This document shows, piece after piece, positions 31,602-40,098 of a stretch of DNA of 44,519 nucleotides. The notes beneath the pieces are model-generated. The model did no database searches. It saw only the letters and a list, made by a program, of their open reading frames with translations, and was not told the origin of the DNA. Positions within the stretch are counted from its first letter, which is position 1, and each line of letters starts with the position of its first letter. The position numbers were made by a program, and so were the translations under genes. Where the stretch lies: positions 1 to 44,519 of IMG/VR virus record IMGVR_UViG_3300030412_000381, one strand, 5' to 3'. Source of the DNA: a virus.

Positions 31602-32066
31602 TCATCGGTTAGACTCTTTATAAAACTTATGAAACAATTCTTTTCGCTGCCCAAATTCTTCAGGCTCCTCTATCGTAAACCCTAACGCCTTCAGCCATTC
31701 GATACTGACAGTGTTCTTATAATATACATAATTGTACAGCATGGTTACTTCTTTGAACATCTCCTGCATACCCACTCGCGCGTACCGCATTATCTCACGA
31801 GGGTGTTTTGAAATATCATCTGTACCGAGCATCCATACCACCGCGCCACCGAGGAGAGATGCCTTACGCATTCCAAATATGCAAAGCGGTGTATCGCCAT
31901 ACATGGCCACTGAGCAACAAGGCGACACCTCCACACCTTTCTCAATTGCTTCTAACGGTGATGAGTGACCAGCAGCCTTAACTTCATCAATATCAAACTG
32001 TCGCATATTATCTGCAATTCCCTGAATCAATGCTTTGGTAGGTTTAACAAATGTTATCTCAACCAT
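31602..32066 (-). CDS. GNAT-like virion morphogenesis protein, T7 gp13/DUF2833-like, 154 aa
   Basis: ATG 32066 is preferred; longer in-frame non-ATG starts overlap the upstream gene. The fold pattern is that of acetyltransferases: an N-terminal EITFVKPT strand, a middle strand PLCIFGMRKASLLGGAVVWMLGTDD, and a C-terminal NTVSIEWLKALGFTIEEP. Proteins of this type sit in the T7 gp13-like position and help place the internal proteins. An acetyl-CoA loop is not evident, so enzymatic activity is doubtful. Confidence 0.7.
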   Translation of the reverse strand: MVEITFVKPTKALIQGIADNMRQFDIDEVKAAGHSSPLEAIEKGVEVSPCCSVAMYGDTPLCIFGMRKASLLGGAVVWMLGTDDISKHPREIMRYARVGMQEMFKEVTMLYNYVYYKNTVSIEWLKALGFTIEEPEEFGQRKELFHKFYKESNR

Positions 32067-32070
32067 CCTG

Positions 32071-34140
32071 TTACCCACCAATATCAGCGGTAGGAATAAT
32101 GGCCAATACTGATAAAGGGAATGGTGCTTTTTGCACCACTCTAACCTTACCGTCTTGAGTCCATGCTGCGGGAATATTAATACGTTGTTGGAATGAGCGC
32201 AATGGTGCTGTCAGATATGAGTCACTAACCATTCTGGGTTTAATCTCAACCATAACCGCATCTAAATCTGTAGCATAATCTAATACCGGCCCAACCCATC
32301 CGCCTCGCGACTTATCAACAACCAGTGTAACTTCTGATACCGATTTGACGGACGCTCTTACTACTTCAGATGAGGAATCAATTCCGAGCGTGATTAGTTC
32401 GGGTTCGTAGTATAATCCCACATGCACTTTGCTCGCAGCTCTAGGTAAAGTTATACCCCCCGATTCTACTACTAATCCTGTGACCTCATTCCCGTCAGCG
32501 ACTACAACAACGCTCTCACCTTCCAAGTGGTCAAGACCTGATATCTCCGTGACAGCCTCTCCATCGTAGGACAGTCCAGAATCTACGTAAAAACAGTCTT
32601 CAACATTAGTCTCTTCACGAGGTTCAAACCGCTCTACATACCGCACTGTGGAGCCGTTTATTTCACGCTTCACTATAGCGTATACAGCATCTCGATTGCC
32701 TTCTGTAATCACGGCCACTGACTCAAACTCGCCCTGAGTGTCGTGTTGATGCCACCCCCACACCTCATGTTCCCGCTGGTATGTTAATCCCAACAGCACT
32801 CCATCATCTCGCACGCACCACACTATCCCGTACGGTTCCGCAGAGTAGGTCATTTCTTTAATCTCGTGCCCTTCAAAGAGATGTTCTGACATGATTGACA
32901 AATCATTACCGGTATATTTATCACTACTGAATGTATACCCTAAATCACGAATGCGAGCACCCTTCTCTTGCACATACACTACAGTGTCATTTACAACGAC
33001 CGGTGGCACCCATGAGGAGCCGTTATACGTTTGAATTCTTACCCCGACTGTGTCAGGAGCCAATACTTCTTCTTGACCCTCGGTCACTTTCCACTCGCCG
33101 CCAGATGTCATTAATATCATCGCATCAAGTGCTACGATATGACGAATCTCATTAACTTGCCGCCCAGCAATAGTGAGTGTAACAGCGTCATCTGCACGGG
33201 CAGGACTTGATGTTCTTAACGACGAGTAGTTTGCGGTTTGAGTAGTAAATACCGTTTGAGGTTCCGCAGTTGTATTCGCGTAGACTTGTCGTTGCTGATA
33301 GTAATTTACAGTTGACGGTTTATTATCATCATCTGCAAAAGGAGTGCGGTCTTCCGGTGGAGCTGTAGATACATCGGGGGCAATATTGAAGTCGGTAAAC
33401 TCCTCAGTCTTACTCTCACCAATCCACCCAAATACATCGGTGTCGCGTGATTCAGTCTTGTACACTTTGTAGTATTGAGCATCGGCTACAGCGTCCCATG
33501 TGAGCTTCACCCCATAGGTTGTCGATAGTGATTTCAGGGTTATTTGTACTTGCGATGATGCCAATGATTCTGAATTATCATCACCGATAGCAGTAACCAC
33601 ATATTGATATGTTTTATCATAAGTACCACCGCCTGTACCAGAAGCTACAGCTACTACGGTTGTGGGGACCGGAGTGGTGGGGGAATAGTCAATAACTGCT
33701 AACGTCCAATCGTCATGGTCCAGCCTGCTTAGATTTCGAGGGTCATGGTCTGGGTGTACTATCGTCATGACATCGGCAGACTGAGTGAATGATAGTCTAG
33801 GAAGTTGTTCTTCAGTGTATGGGGTTGTTATCTCATAATCGCCACCACCATCCTCTACGACGGCACCTAACCGGACGACTTTGATGGTCAAGTGTTCAAA
33901 CACCAAGATGTATGATTGTTCAGTATTGAATTGAAAAGGGATAAGCCTACCGCGCTTCTCTGGGGTGGTCAACGGCGCAATGTATCGTAATCCAGCGCGG
34001 GAATAAGCGCCACCCTGTGAACGGATGATGAAATTCTTCATCTTAGCTAGACCGTTGGAATACTTGCCCAAGTCGGCACGCACCGCGAGTGCTGGTGCTA
34101 ATTCCCCAGAGGTAAAACTACGCTGTATAATTTCAGGCAT
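32071..34140 (-). CDS. Tail nozzle-like protein (T7 gp12 / tail tubular B type), 689 aa
   Basis: The N-terminus (IIQRSFTSGELAPALAVRADLGKYSNGL) and following MKNFIIRSQGGAYSRAGLRYI are diagnostic of a tail or stabilisation protein family in podoviruses, equivalent in position to T7 gp12. The middle has an Ig-like insertion (about residues 150-240) and a beta-propeller-like C-terminal part. It forms the short tail with the adaptor encoded just upstream, whose stop overlaps this start by one base. Confidence 0.82.
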   Translation of the reverse strand: MPEIIQRSFTSGELAPALAVRADLGKYSNGLAKMKNFIIRSQGGAYSRAGLRYIAPLTTPEKRGRLIPFQFNTEQSYILVFEHLTIKVVRLGAVVEDGGGDYEITTPYTEEQLPRLSFTQSADVMTIVHPDHDPRNLSRLDHDDWTLAVIDYSPTTPVPTTVVAVASGTGGGTYDKTYQYVVTAIGDDNSESLASSQVQITLKSLSTTYGVKLTWDAVADAQYYKVYKTESRDTDVFGWIGESKTEEFTDFNIAPDVSTAPPEDRTPFADDDNKPSTVNYYQQRQVYANTTAEPQTVFTTQTANYSSLRTSSPARADDAVTLTIAGRQVNEIRHIVALDAMILMTSGGEWKVTEGQEEVLAPDTVGVRIQTYNGSSWVPPVVVNDTVVYVQEKGARIRDLGYTFSSDKYTGNDLSIMSEHLFEGHEIKEMTYSAEPYGIVWCVRDDGVLLGLTYQREHEVWGWHQHDTQGEFESVAVITEGNRDAVYAIVKREINGSTVRYVERFEPREETNVEDCFYVDSGLSYDGEAVTEISGLDHLEGESVVVVADGNEVTGLVVESGGITLPRAASKVHVGLYYEPELITLGIDSSSEVVRASVKSVSEVTLVVDKSRGGWVGPVLDYATDLDAVMVEIKPRMVSDSYLTAPLRSFQQRINIPAAWTQDGKVRVVQKAPFPLSVLAIIPTADIGG

Positions 34141-34802
34141 TAGTATCGAGCCTCTATAAACTCACTCTCTTTTTCAGGACCATTCTCCTGCTCATTAGCA
34201 TCCATCGCCATAGCTTCTGCGATAGTGGCCTTGTACATTTGAAAAGCAGCAGCCCGCTCTGCTCGTCCATTATCACCACCGATGATAGGCACGGCTATTT
34301 CAGCAGTGAGATACCATGCGAAGGCTAATATGAACGATGAGTCGTATTTGTTCGGGTCGGTAACCCTTATCAGATAATCAATCCAAAGTTCAGCCTCATT
34401 AGCACCTATCACCTTATTACCGCTTGCATTCATCACCGCATACTTGATTTTGCGGTTACGGCTTTGTTGTAGATACTGCTGGTCATAATATTCAGGTCTA
34501 ATGGCATACCCTGTCTCAGCCTGTGTGAGTCGGTCATGTCTGCTCTTTAGCCTGTTAATACGCAGGCAGTCACTAGGATATTGATAACAATATGCCCAAT
34601 CGAACAGCTCGTCGGTGTTCAACGCTAATGCTGTCTGCTTTCTGGCAAAATTCCATGGTGCGCCACGTAATACAGAATCTAATACGATATCGTATTTAAG
34701 CTTGCAATACTGTGCGCTAACACTAGCCTCGTCTATCGAGTTGATAGAACCTACCCGAATATTCGACAACGCTAGGTTGCATATTTCAACTTGGCTAGTC
34801 AT
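34140..34802 (-). CDS. Head-tail adaptor (T7 gp11 / tail tubular A-like), 220 aa
   Basis: Begins MTSQVEICNLALSNIRVGSI, and RGAPWNFARKQTAL follows. This is the typical start of gp11-like tail tubular A proteins, which bridge portal and nozzle. The C-terminal half has a helix-rich region with AWYLTAEIAVPI. The length is usual for the family. Next to the nozzle gene as expected. Confidence 0.83.
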   Translation of the reverse strand: MTSQVEICNLALSNIRVGSINSIDEASVSAQYCKLKYDIVLDSVLRGAPWNFARKQTALALNTDELFDWAYCYQYPSDCLRINRLKSRHDRLTQAETGYAIRPEYYDQQYLQQSRNRKIKYAVMNASGNKVIGANEAELWIDYLIRVTDPNKYDSSFILAFAWYLTAEIAVPIIGGDNGRAERAAAFQMYKATIAEAMAMDANEQENGPEKESEFIEARY

Positions 34803-34811
34803 AGGTCACCT

Positions 34812-35180
34812 TTAAAGTGCGGTCGGTTCGTCAGCGTCATCTGCAAGAAAACTAGCGGATTTTGATTCTTCTAATTTTTTTGCTTCTATTTCTTTTGCTT
34901 CTAAATTCTTCTTACGGGTAATCGCTGCACGTTGTTGTGGAGACAATTCAGCATCAGGAATAAATGCTTTAGTGGTATGTAAATCAAGCTCTGCTTCTGA
35001 AGCTAGCGACTCTGCGAGTGCTGCTGCTTCCTTTTCAATTTGCTCATCGGATTTACCTTTGACTTCCTTAGTGTCCGCTGGCATTCGGTCAAACTTCTTT
35101 GACACTGTGAAAGGTGTATTTGCAGGATACAGTACGCCTTCTACAAATCGCGGATGAATACTGACATATGTGTGTGACAT
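34812..35180 (-). CDS. Hypothetical virion-region protein, 122 aa
   Basis: The first 40 residues are beta-rich (TYVSIHPRFVEGVLYPANTPFTVS). The rest is highly charged and helical with probable coiled coil (ITRKKNLEAKEIEAKKLEES), ending acidic. It lies between the cement-protein and adaptor genes and is followed upstream by a hairpin. Similar small proteins occur here in related phages without assigned role. Confidence 0.65.
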   Translation of the reverse strand: MSHTYVSIHPRFVEGVLYPANTPFTVSKKFDRMPADTKEVKGKSDEQIEKEAAALAESLASEAELDLHTTKAFIPDAELSPQQRAAITRKKNLEAKEIEAKKLEESKSASFLADDADEPTAL

Positions 35181-35202
35181 TGGCTTTCCCTTGAAGATTA
35201 AT

Positions 35203-35228
35203 AGTACCGCCCCACATGAGGCGGTACT
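35203..35228 (-). terminator. Strong hairpin downstream of the cement gene, partial terminator
   Basis: AGTACCGCC (35203-35211) and GGCGGTACT (35220-35228) form a perfect 9-bp stem with an 8-base loop. On the minus strand ATTAATCTT follows, not a full T tract. It would allow partial read-through or protect the abundant capsid mRNA end. Confidence 0.55.
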
Positions 35229-35248
35229 CTGTTAAACAATGCTACAGA

Positions 35249-35680
35249 TTATACACCCGTAACGTTTGTTTGGTTACCCATTGTGATACCGGCTGTCACT
35301 TTGCCGTTATCAGGCGCAGTGCCGGTGACGGTGTATTTAACACCCAAATATCGCTCAGTAATGTCGTTAGGTAAACAGTCAAGTACAAACTGTTTGCCCG
35401 CGAGCAAGTTTGCTGCCACAATGGTTTGGCTAACGATTTCCGTACCAAGCGAAGTCGTAGAACCAGTCTCGATTGCAATCTTCAAAGATGTCAAGTTGTC
35501 AAAGTCTTCAGTAACTTGTACCAAGAATGGCACCTTGTTGCCTAGACCTACATCACCTACGAACGCAGCTTTCGCGCCGTAAGCGGTGCCTTTAACACCC
35601 AAGTCAATAACGTTGGTAGACAATGCAGTGGCTGTAACAGCTTGCTGGTCTGATAAGGTTTGTTGTGCTGAAAAAATCAT
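35249..35680 (-). CDS. Capsid cement protein, Bbp16-like, 143 aa
   Basis: The sequence (MIFSAQQTLSDQQAVT ... STNVIDLGVKGTAYG ... VPFLVQVTEDF ... ITERYLGVKYTVTG) matches the Bbp16 family of capsid cement proteins known from BPP-1-like podoviruses. Beta-rich, no cysteines needed. It follows the major capsid gene directly and precedes a hairpin, as expected for a protein made in large amounts. It should bind outside the T=7 shell. Confidence 0.85.
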   Translation of the reverse strand: MIFSAQQTLSDQQAVTATALSTNVIDLGVKGTAYGAKAAFVGDVGLGNKVPFLVQVTEDFDNLTSLKIAIETGSTTSLGTEIVSQTIVAANLLAGKQFVLDCLPNDITERYLGVKYTVTGTAPDNGKVTAGITMGNQTNVTGV

Positions 35681-35707
35681 GATGGTGCTCCCAAATTATA
35701 TGAATGA

Positions 35708-36706
35708 TTATACTACGCGAGCTTCAGTATTGATTATCGCATCTGTTTCACGAATCGGAATACCACGATATGTAAGCACTTCCTCGCCTTGAATTTCTCT
35801 TACTTTCAAACGTGTGAAGTTATCAGCGTTACCAGAGTTCGTGGCTAATGCATCCAATGCTTCTAACACATCACGGTTACAGTAGATAGCTTGGCTACCA
35901 CCCGCAACACGACGTGATTGAAGTTTGTAGTAAGCTTTACGCATGAAGTTGTAAAGTTTAACAGTACCCGCTTGCATGTCACTAACGTCGATGTTAGCGA
36001 TGCGAGCGTTGTAACGCCAATCTTTAACAGCAAGTCCGACATTCCAACGAAACAGTTCTTCCTTACCGTAGTAAGCGTCACCGTTTTCATCAGTCAACCG
36101 CTGCTCACCCATATCTTTACGCTCAATACCTGCCTGAGTGCCTTTAGGATAAAGCAGTTGTGTCTGGTTATCACCCCATGATACAAACCAGATAGAAGTG
36201 TTGTCATCACCAGTACCTAACGCATCAATGATTTGATTACCGTTTTGTGCAGATTTATCATTGTAACGAGGTGCCAGACCCATAAATTCTTCAGGTGCCG
36301 ACGCTGTGTTACCGTAGAAAATCTTAGTTGCTACTTCTTGGTTCATTGCTTCGAGATAAGCTGTCGCTTCACTCAATCGCACCGCACCTTCGTTTGCTGA
36401 GATTTTTAAAATCCGGTCATCGATAGTGCTTAAACCTTCCGCGAAACCAGTCGTATCTTCGACTTGTTGTTTAGATGATTTAGATTGTGGAATACCCTTG
36501 TACATTTTACCCCACGATACAGAAGGTAAACCTGTCCGTACTGTGTGGAGATGCTTAGTACCGCTGTTGCATTCTACTGCAATAGCGTCGTCAAGAATCG
36601 GGTTCATCTCTTTTAACATTTCGATGACTTCCGCGATTTGACCATCGGGTGTTGTTGATTTGTACAATTCGACTAAGTCGAAATATGTGCTGCCTAAAGT
36701 TGCCAT
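35708..36706 (-). CDS. Major capsid protein, 332 aa
   Basis: MATLGSTYFDLVELYKSTTPDG and EMNPILDDAIAVECNSGTKH are typical of the HK97-fold major capsid proteins of BPP-1/epsilon15-like phages, and the length of about 330 fits. Conserved GLPSVSWGKMY and a C-terminal YRGIPIRETDAI are visible. The gene lies between the scaffold-like protein and the cement protein, in the standard order. Confidence 0.9.
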   Translation of the reverse strand: MATLGSTYFDLVELYKSTTPDGQIAEVIEMLKEMNPILDDAIAVECNSGTKHLHTVRTGLPSVSWGKMYKGIPQSKSSKQQVEDTTGFAEGLSTIDDRILKISANEGAVRLSEATAYLEAMNQEVATKIFYGNTASAPEEFMGLAPRYNDKSAQNGNQIIDALGTGDDNTSIWFVSWGDNQTQLLYPKGTQAGIERKDMGEQRLTDENGDAYYGKEELFRWNVGLAVKDWRYNARIANIDVSDMQAGTVKLYNFMRKAYYKLQSRRVAGGSQAIYCNRDVLEALDALATNSGNADNFTRLKVREIQGEEVLTYRGIPIRETDAIINTEARVV

Positions 36707-36727
36707 GATTATAGCTCCAAGTTAAGT

Positions 36728-37381
36728 TTAAGAATTAGGGTATAGTATGCTAGTGCGGTCACTCTTAGCAGCAGCATTAGAGCCGCCAACCGCAGTGTCC
36801 TCACCCATCAATTTACCAATACGCACCATCAGTCGTACCATTTCAGGATGGTTACCCATACCCGAATCATCTAGTGCTTGTTTAAGTTCAGGGGTACCCA
36901 ACTTATCGATAGCTTGTGTGGCCAACCCGATAGATTCATCGAACTTATCGCCGCCATACTCCTTATCATTTTTAGCCGAGTTTCCCCATTCGTTCAATTG
37001 TTGGCTGAAAGCGTCATACTGTGCCTGTTGTTGAGCCTTGACTTGTTCCGCTTGAACGTTGACTAACCCCTGAGCTTGCTCTTGTGTCAGACCCATATCT
37101 TTAAATACGGGTGTGAACGCTTCAAGCATCTCAGCGTTAATAGTCATACCGTCAGGCAAATCAAAATCGACATAACTTTCAGGTGCACCATTTGCATCAT
37201 CACTACCATCAACATCACCATCTTCAGGTTTATCATCAGATGACTCACCACTTTCACCAGCATCGGCCGTCGCTTCAATTGGTGTATCGGTGTTTGGTTC
37301 GGACCCACCGCCTGCGCCCACATCTGTGCCGTCAGTCGCTTCGTCCATTAATCTGTTTAGCATGTTAATCCATTTATTCAT
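36728..37381 (-). CDS. Scaffold-like head assembly protein, 217 aa
   Basis: Acidic, low-complexity N-terminus (about residues 15-70, rich in D, E, G, S and T) followed by a helical body (QEQAQGLVNVQAEQVKAQQQ) and a C-terminal helix. This composition and the location directly upstream of the capsid gene are those of phage scaffolding proteins. It overlaps the Bbp19-like gene by eight bases. Confidence 0.8.
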   Translation of the reverse strand: MNKWINMLNRLMDEATDGTDVGAGGGSEPNTDTPIEATADAGESGESSDDKPEDGDVDGSDDANGAPESYVDFDLPDGMTINAEMLEAFTPVFKDMGLTQEQAQGLVNVQAEQVKAQQQAQYDAFSQQLNEWGNSAKNDKEYGGDKFDESIGLATQAIDKLGTPELKQALDDSGMGNHPEMVRLMVRIGKLMGEDTAVGGSNAAAKSDRTSILYPNS

Positions 37382-37637
37382 TTCTGTTCTCCTGCATCAT
37401 TTCTGCAAATAAAGCGGGTGATGCTTCTTGTAATTCAGCCATCAACCGCAACCCTGAATTGCGCCCACCTTCACGAAAGGCTGTGTGTTCTGACGATTGT
37501 TCTACACCATAGCTGCACACATACACCCCAGCTCGCACAATTAGCCGCCACATGAATCTGCGACCAGATGTCGTGGCCATTACAGCCTTTACATCTTCTA
37601 ATTCTAGTATTCTTGCTTTCTCTTCAGCCGTTGCCAT
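37374..37637 (-). CDS. Bbp19-like phage protein, 87 aa
   Basis: The pattern VKAVMATTSGRRFMWRLIVRAGVY with a later ending EASPALFAEMMQEN matches the Bbp19-like family of podoviruses. These small helical proteins always lie between portal and scaffold genes; the function is unknown. It shares one base with the portal stop. Confidence 0.8.
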   Translation of the reverse strand: MATAEEKARILELEDVKAVMATTSGRRFMWRLIVRAGVYVCSYGVEQSSEHTAFREGGRNSGLRLMAELQEASPALFAEMMQENRNE

Positions 37638-39313
37638 TATTGAATCCCTGCCATTTTCATTACATCGGTCAACGCGTTTGCACCCGATGTGTCAGTCTGA
37701 CTAGCTTGCTGTGCCATATTGACAGCCTGCTGTGCACTCTCAGCTTGCTGCAAGGCTTGTTGCTGCTGCTGTTGCTGTTGCGTAATAGCATTAGCTTCAT
37801 CATCGCTACGCACGACACGAGGGCTAACACCGATAGACGCTGCATACTCATCGACGACTTGCTGCCCATCAATTTTGTTAAGCACTTCAGGCCATAATGC
37901 TGCAATCTCACCGACGAAACCGACCGTACGCTCAATCGCGGTGATGCCCACCATCTGTTGCGCTTGTGCCAACACAGACACATATTCAACATTAATCTCA
38001 GTATCTTGCAGTTCTTCAGGTGGCACAGGTACTATCCCAGCTTCCTGCATTATTGCGAATGTACGATTGATGACGGGGTCTAATAGTTCAGTGTGCAATC
38101 GTTCAAGCACCGGTCCCAATTGAAGCAACTTCTCTTCATGTCTCTCAGCAATTTCACGCGCTGTAATTTGGCGACGGTCGGAACCTGCCAACATCAAGAA
38201 TAAATCTTCATAGAAGGCACGCTTAATGCGTTGTTCACTCTTTTCGATTTTTATCTCAATAGCGTTGAGGTCGGGTCGATAATCGTATAAGGATTTGATA
38301 CCCCCTGAAGACGTGTCATCGACGAATACAATCTGACCTTCTACCATATCACCCGACGATACTTTATTACGCAACGCTGAAGGTGCTTGTACTGGTGGAT
38401 TGACCAGCTTGCCCACAGCTTGATAGGACCGCCGCTCTGCTAATTGCAGGCTCTTAGTATCACCGAGCGCGACCATAGCCGGACAATCTGTACCGTAGAC
38501 ATCTTCACCCACCGCATCCCAGCGAGGTGCCATAATTGGAAAGCCTTTAAACCCCGACTCACGTAAGAACTGATTAGGTTCTTTAACGCTTACATCAGCT
38601 TCATAGTGAACACTTCTAAAAGCCATATTCTTAGCAGATAAGCTTGCATTGTCGCGCGTGTCGTTAGGCTCAACTAGATGGACAACTTTAATCCACGCTT
38701 CAGTATTGCCTTTATCCCACATATCTTTTACACGGTTGCTAACTTTATCAATGCCGTATTCTTTGACCAGTTGCCCCACCGTTAGCTCAAACTCTCGATA
38801 CTGAGTATCAACAACATTCTTACCATTCATACCGAGCATATAACTGCCCACGGTGTAGCTCTTGCACCAAATCACATTATCAAAATCTTTGTATATGCCC
38901 ATGCTGGCGGTGCCGAACACAGCCACTTCTGAATACAATACATGCAGCGAGTTATATAGATTTGAGCTTGAGAATACATCTCTCATCTTACCCTCAACAA
39001 CATGCAACCATGCTTTAACAGCAGGGTTATCGTTGAGATTAGGGTCTGAAGTACGAAGCTTGAACCATGGTCGTGCGGGTGATGTGATACCCGCCATCAT
39101 GCCCGACGCAATAGTTCGCACTGCAAGTCGTGACGTGTTGTTGACCTGTCGCGTATTTCGCTTATGTCCTTTGTTTCTATCAGACGTTAAAAACCTTCCA
39201 CGATGAGCCAAGTGTACATCAGACAAATCTCGCCAATAATCCATGAAGCTGGACCGCTCAGACCTGAGATTTGCTAATCTTTTATCGTAAGATAGTTTAG
39301 TCAATTGTGCCAT
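37637..39313 (-). CDS. Portal (head-tail connector) protein, 558 aa
   Basis: N-terminal region YWRDLSDVHLAHRGRFL followed by NTSRLAVRTIASGMMAGITSPARPWF is the typical start of podovirus portal/head-to-tail connector proteins. The length of about 560 is usual. The C-terminus has a Gln-rich coil (eight Q in a row in QQQQQQQALQQAE). It forms the dodecameric ring for DNA packaging, docking TerL and the gp11-like adaptor. Confidence 0.9.
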   Translation of the reverse strand: MAQLTKLSYDKRLANLRSERSSFMDYWRDLSDVHLAHRGRFLTSDRNKGHKRNTRQVNNTSRLAVRTIASGMMAGITSPARPWFKLRTSDPNLNDNPAVKAWLHVVEGKMRDVFSSSNLYNSLHVLYSEVAVFGTASMGIYKDFDNVIWCKSYTVGSYMLGMNGKNVVDTQYREFELTVGQLVKEYGIDKVSNRVKDMWDKGNTEAWIKVVHLVEPNDTRDNASLSAKNMAFRSVHYEADVSVKEPNQFLRESGFKGFPIMAPRWDAVGEDVYGTDCPAMVALGDTKSLQLAERRSYQAVGKLVNPPVQAPSALRNKVSSGDMVEGQIVFVDDTSSGGIKSLYDYRPDLNAIEIKIEKSEQRIKRAFYEDLFLMLAGSDRRQITAREIAERHEEKLLQLGPVLERLHTELLDPVINRTFAIMQEAGIVPVPPEELQDTEINVEYVSVLAQAQQMVGITAIERTVGFVGEIAALWPEVLNKIDGQQVVDEYAASIGVSPRVVRSDDEANAITQQQQQQQQALQQAESAQQAVNMAQQASQTDTSGANALTDVMKMAGIQ

Positions 39314-39315
39314 CG

Positions 39316-39780
39316 TTAGCCGCCTAATAGTGTTTTAACGCCGCCCGACGCGTTGCCCAACAAGCCTTGTGAGCCTGTCAGTATCGTGCTCGCTCTGCGG
39401 TTTTCACCCTTCTGCGTACTACTTTTGCTGCTCGCCCGAGGGTCTTTACTACGCTTGGATTTCTGAGGTTGTACATCGCTTGGTGCAGATGAGCCTGCTG
39501 TACGCCCTACACGGGTGTAGATGGGTTGATATACTGGTTGAAACTTCTTAACTCTACCGTTGTAATCAGCGTTACCGGATACCAGTTTCTGACCGGTTTG
39601 AATATAATCGTAATAGTTATCGGCAAATAGCTCTTTACCAGAGTTGTTAGAGGTAGGCTGAACACGGCCTGTAGCTGAAATGTCACCAAGCTGTAGATAG
39701 GCGGCATCTTCAGAGGCAGCAACGGCTGCGCTGTTCTTGTTGTCATGTTTATTTTTTTGGGCTTTTGCAATAAGACTCAT
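39316..39780 (-). CDS. Small virion-region protein with LTG...KTLLGG tail, 154 aa
   Basis: Basic and low in complexity, with a C-terminal STILTGSQGLLGNASGGVKTLLGG-type ending that is shared with the next gene upstream. A folded part may include YYDYIQTGQKL. Similar tails occur on short podovirus proteins between terminase and portal, comparable with T7 gp6.7/gp7.3 in position. The role is probably in virion or tail assembly. Confidence 0.7.
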   Translation of the reverse strand: MSLIAKAQKNKHDNKNSAAVAASEDAAYLQLGDISATGRVQPTSNNSGKELFADNYYDYIQTGQKLVSGNADYNGRVKKFQPVYQPIYTRVGRTAGSSAPSDVQPQKSKRSKDPRASSKSSTQKGENRRASTILTGSQGLLGNASGGVKTLLGG

Positions 39781-39782
39781 GT

Positions 39783-39992
39783 TTAGCCGCCTAATAACGT
39801 CTTAGCATTAGAGCCACCAGCTTCGGCCGTCAACCCTCGTGCCCCTGTGAGAATTGTGCCCGCTTGACCTGCTCGCTTTCTACGCTCTTTATCAGCGTCT
39901 TTAGAAACCTCAACGCGTCCCGATGCTTGTGGTGCCTCAGGCAACACGGCGGGAATAGGTTGTGCTTTTGGAGAACTACCACCCATACACAT
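39783..39992 (-). CDS. Small MCMGGSS virion-region protein with LTG...KTLLGG tail, 69 aa
   Basis: ATG 39992 follows GGAGTG. Starts MCMGGSSPKAQPIPAV and ends ILTGARGL ... KTLLGG, so only the tail is homologous to the protein at 39316-39780. Cys and Gly near the N-terminus recall lipid-linked or virion-anchored small phage proteins, but no lipobox is present. First gene after the leftward head promoter at 40024-40052. Confidence 0.7.
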   Translation of the reverse strand: MCMGGSSPKAQPIPAVLPEAPQASGRVEVSKDADKERRKRAGQAGTILTGARGLTAEAGGSNAKTLLGG

Positions 39993-40023
39993 AAAGACAC
40001 TCCGAATTAGTCATTTTGTAGGG

Positions 40024-40052
40024 AGTATAGCGTATAGATTTAGATTGTCCAA
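40024..40052 (-). promoter_or_regulatory. Leftward promoter of the virion operon
   Basis: Minus strand TTGGAC (40052-40047), a 17-bp spacer and TATACT (40029-40024), a good sigma70-like promoter in the only gap between terminase and the head genes. The -10 lies in a 12-mer shared with 24743-24754. Confidence 0.72.
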
Positions 40053-40069
40053 CTCATTGTTTTAATTAA

Positions 40070-40097
40070 GATTTTGTATGACTTTGTCTGACATTGT
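40070..40097 (-). promoter_or_regulatory. Operator array of three 10-bp-phased repeats upstream of the virion promoter
   Basis: Minus strand ACAATGTC (40097-40090), ACAAAGTC (40087-40080) and ACAAAATC (40077-40070), each 10 bp apart. Unlike the early sites this array lies upstream of the -35, where a regulator could activate or only weakly repress. Confidence 0.7.
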
Positions 40098-40098
40098 A

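Noticed and set aside
37719-38123. Plus-strand cysteine-rich frame opposite the portal gene
   Set aside because: The cysteines are the reverse reading of Gln/Ala codons in the portal C-terminus.
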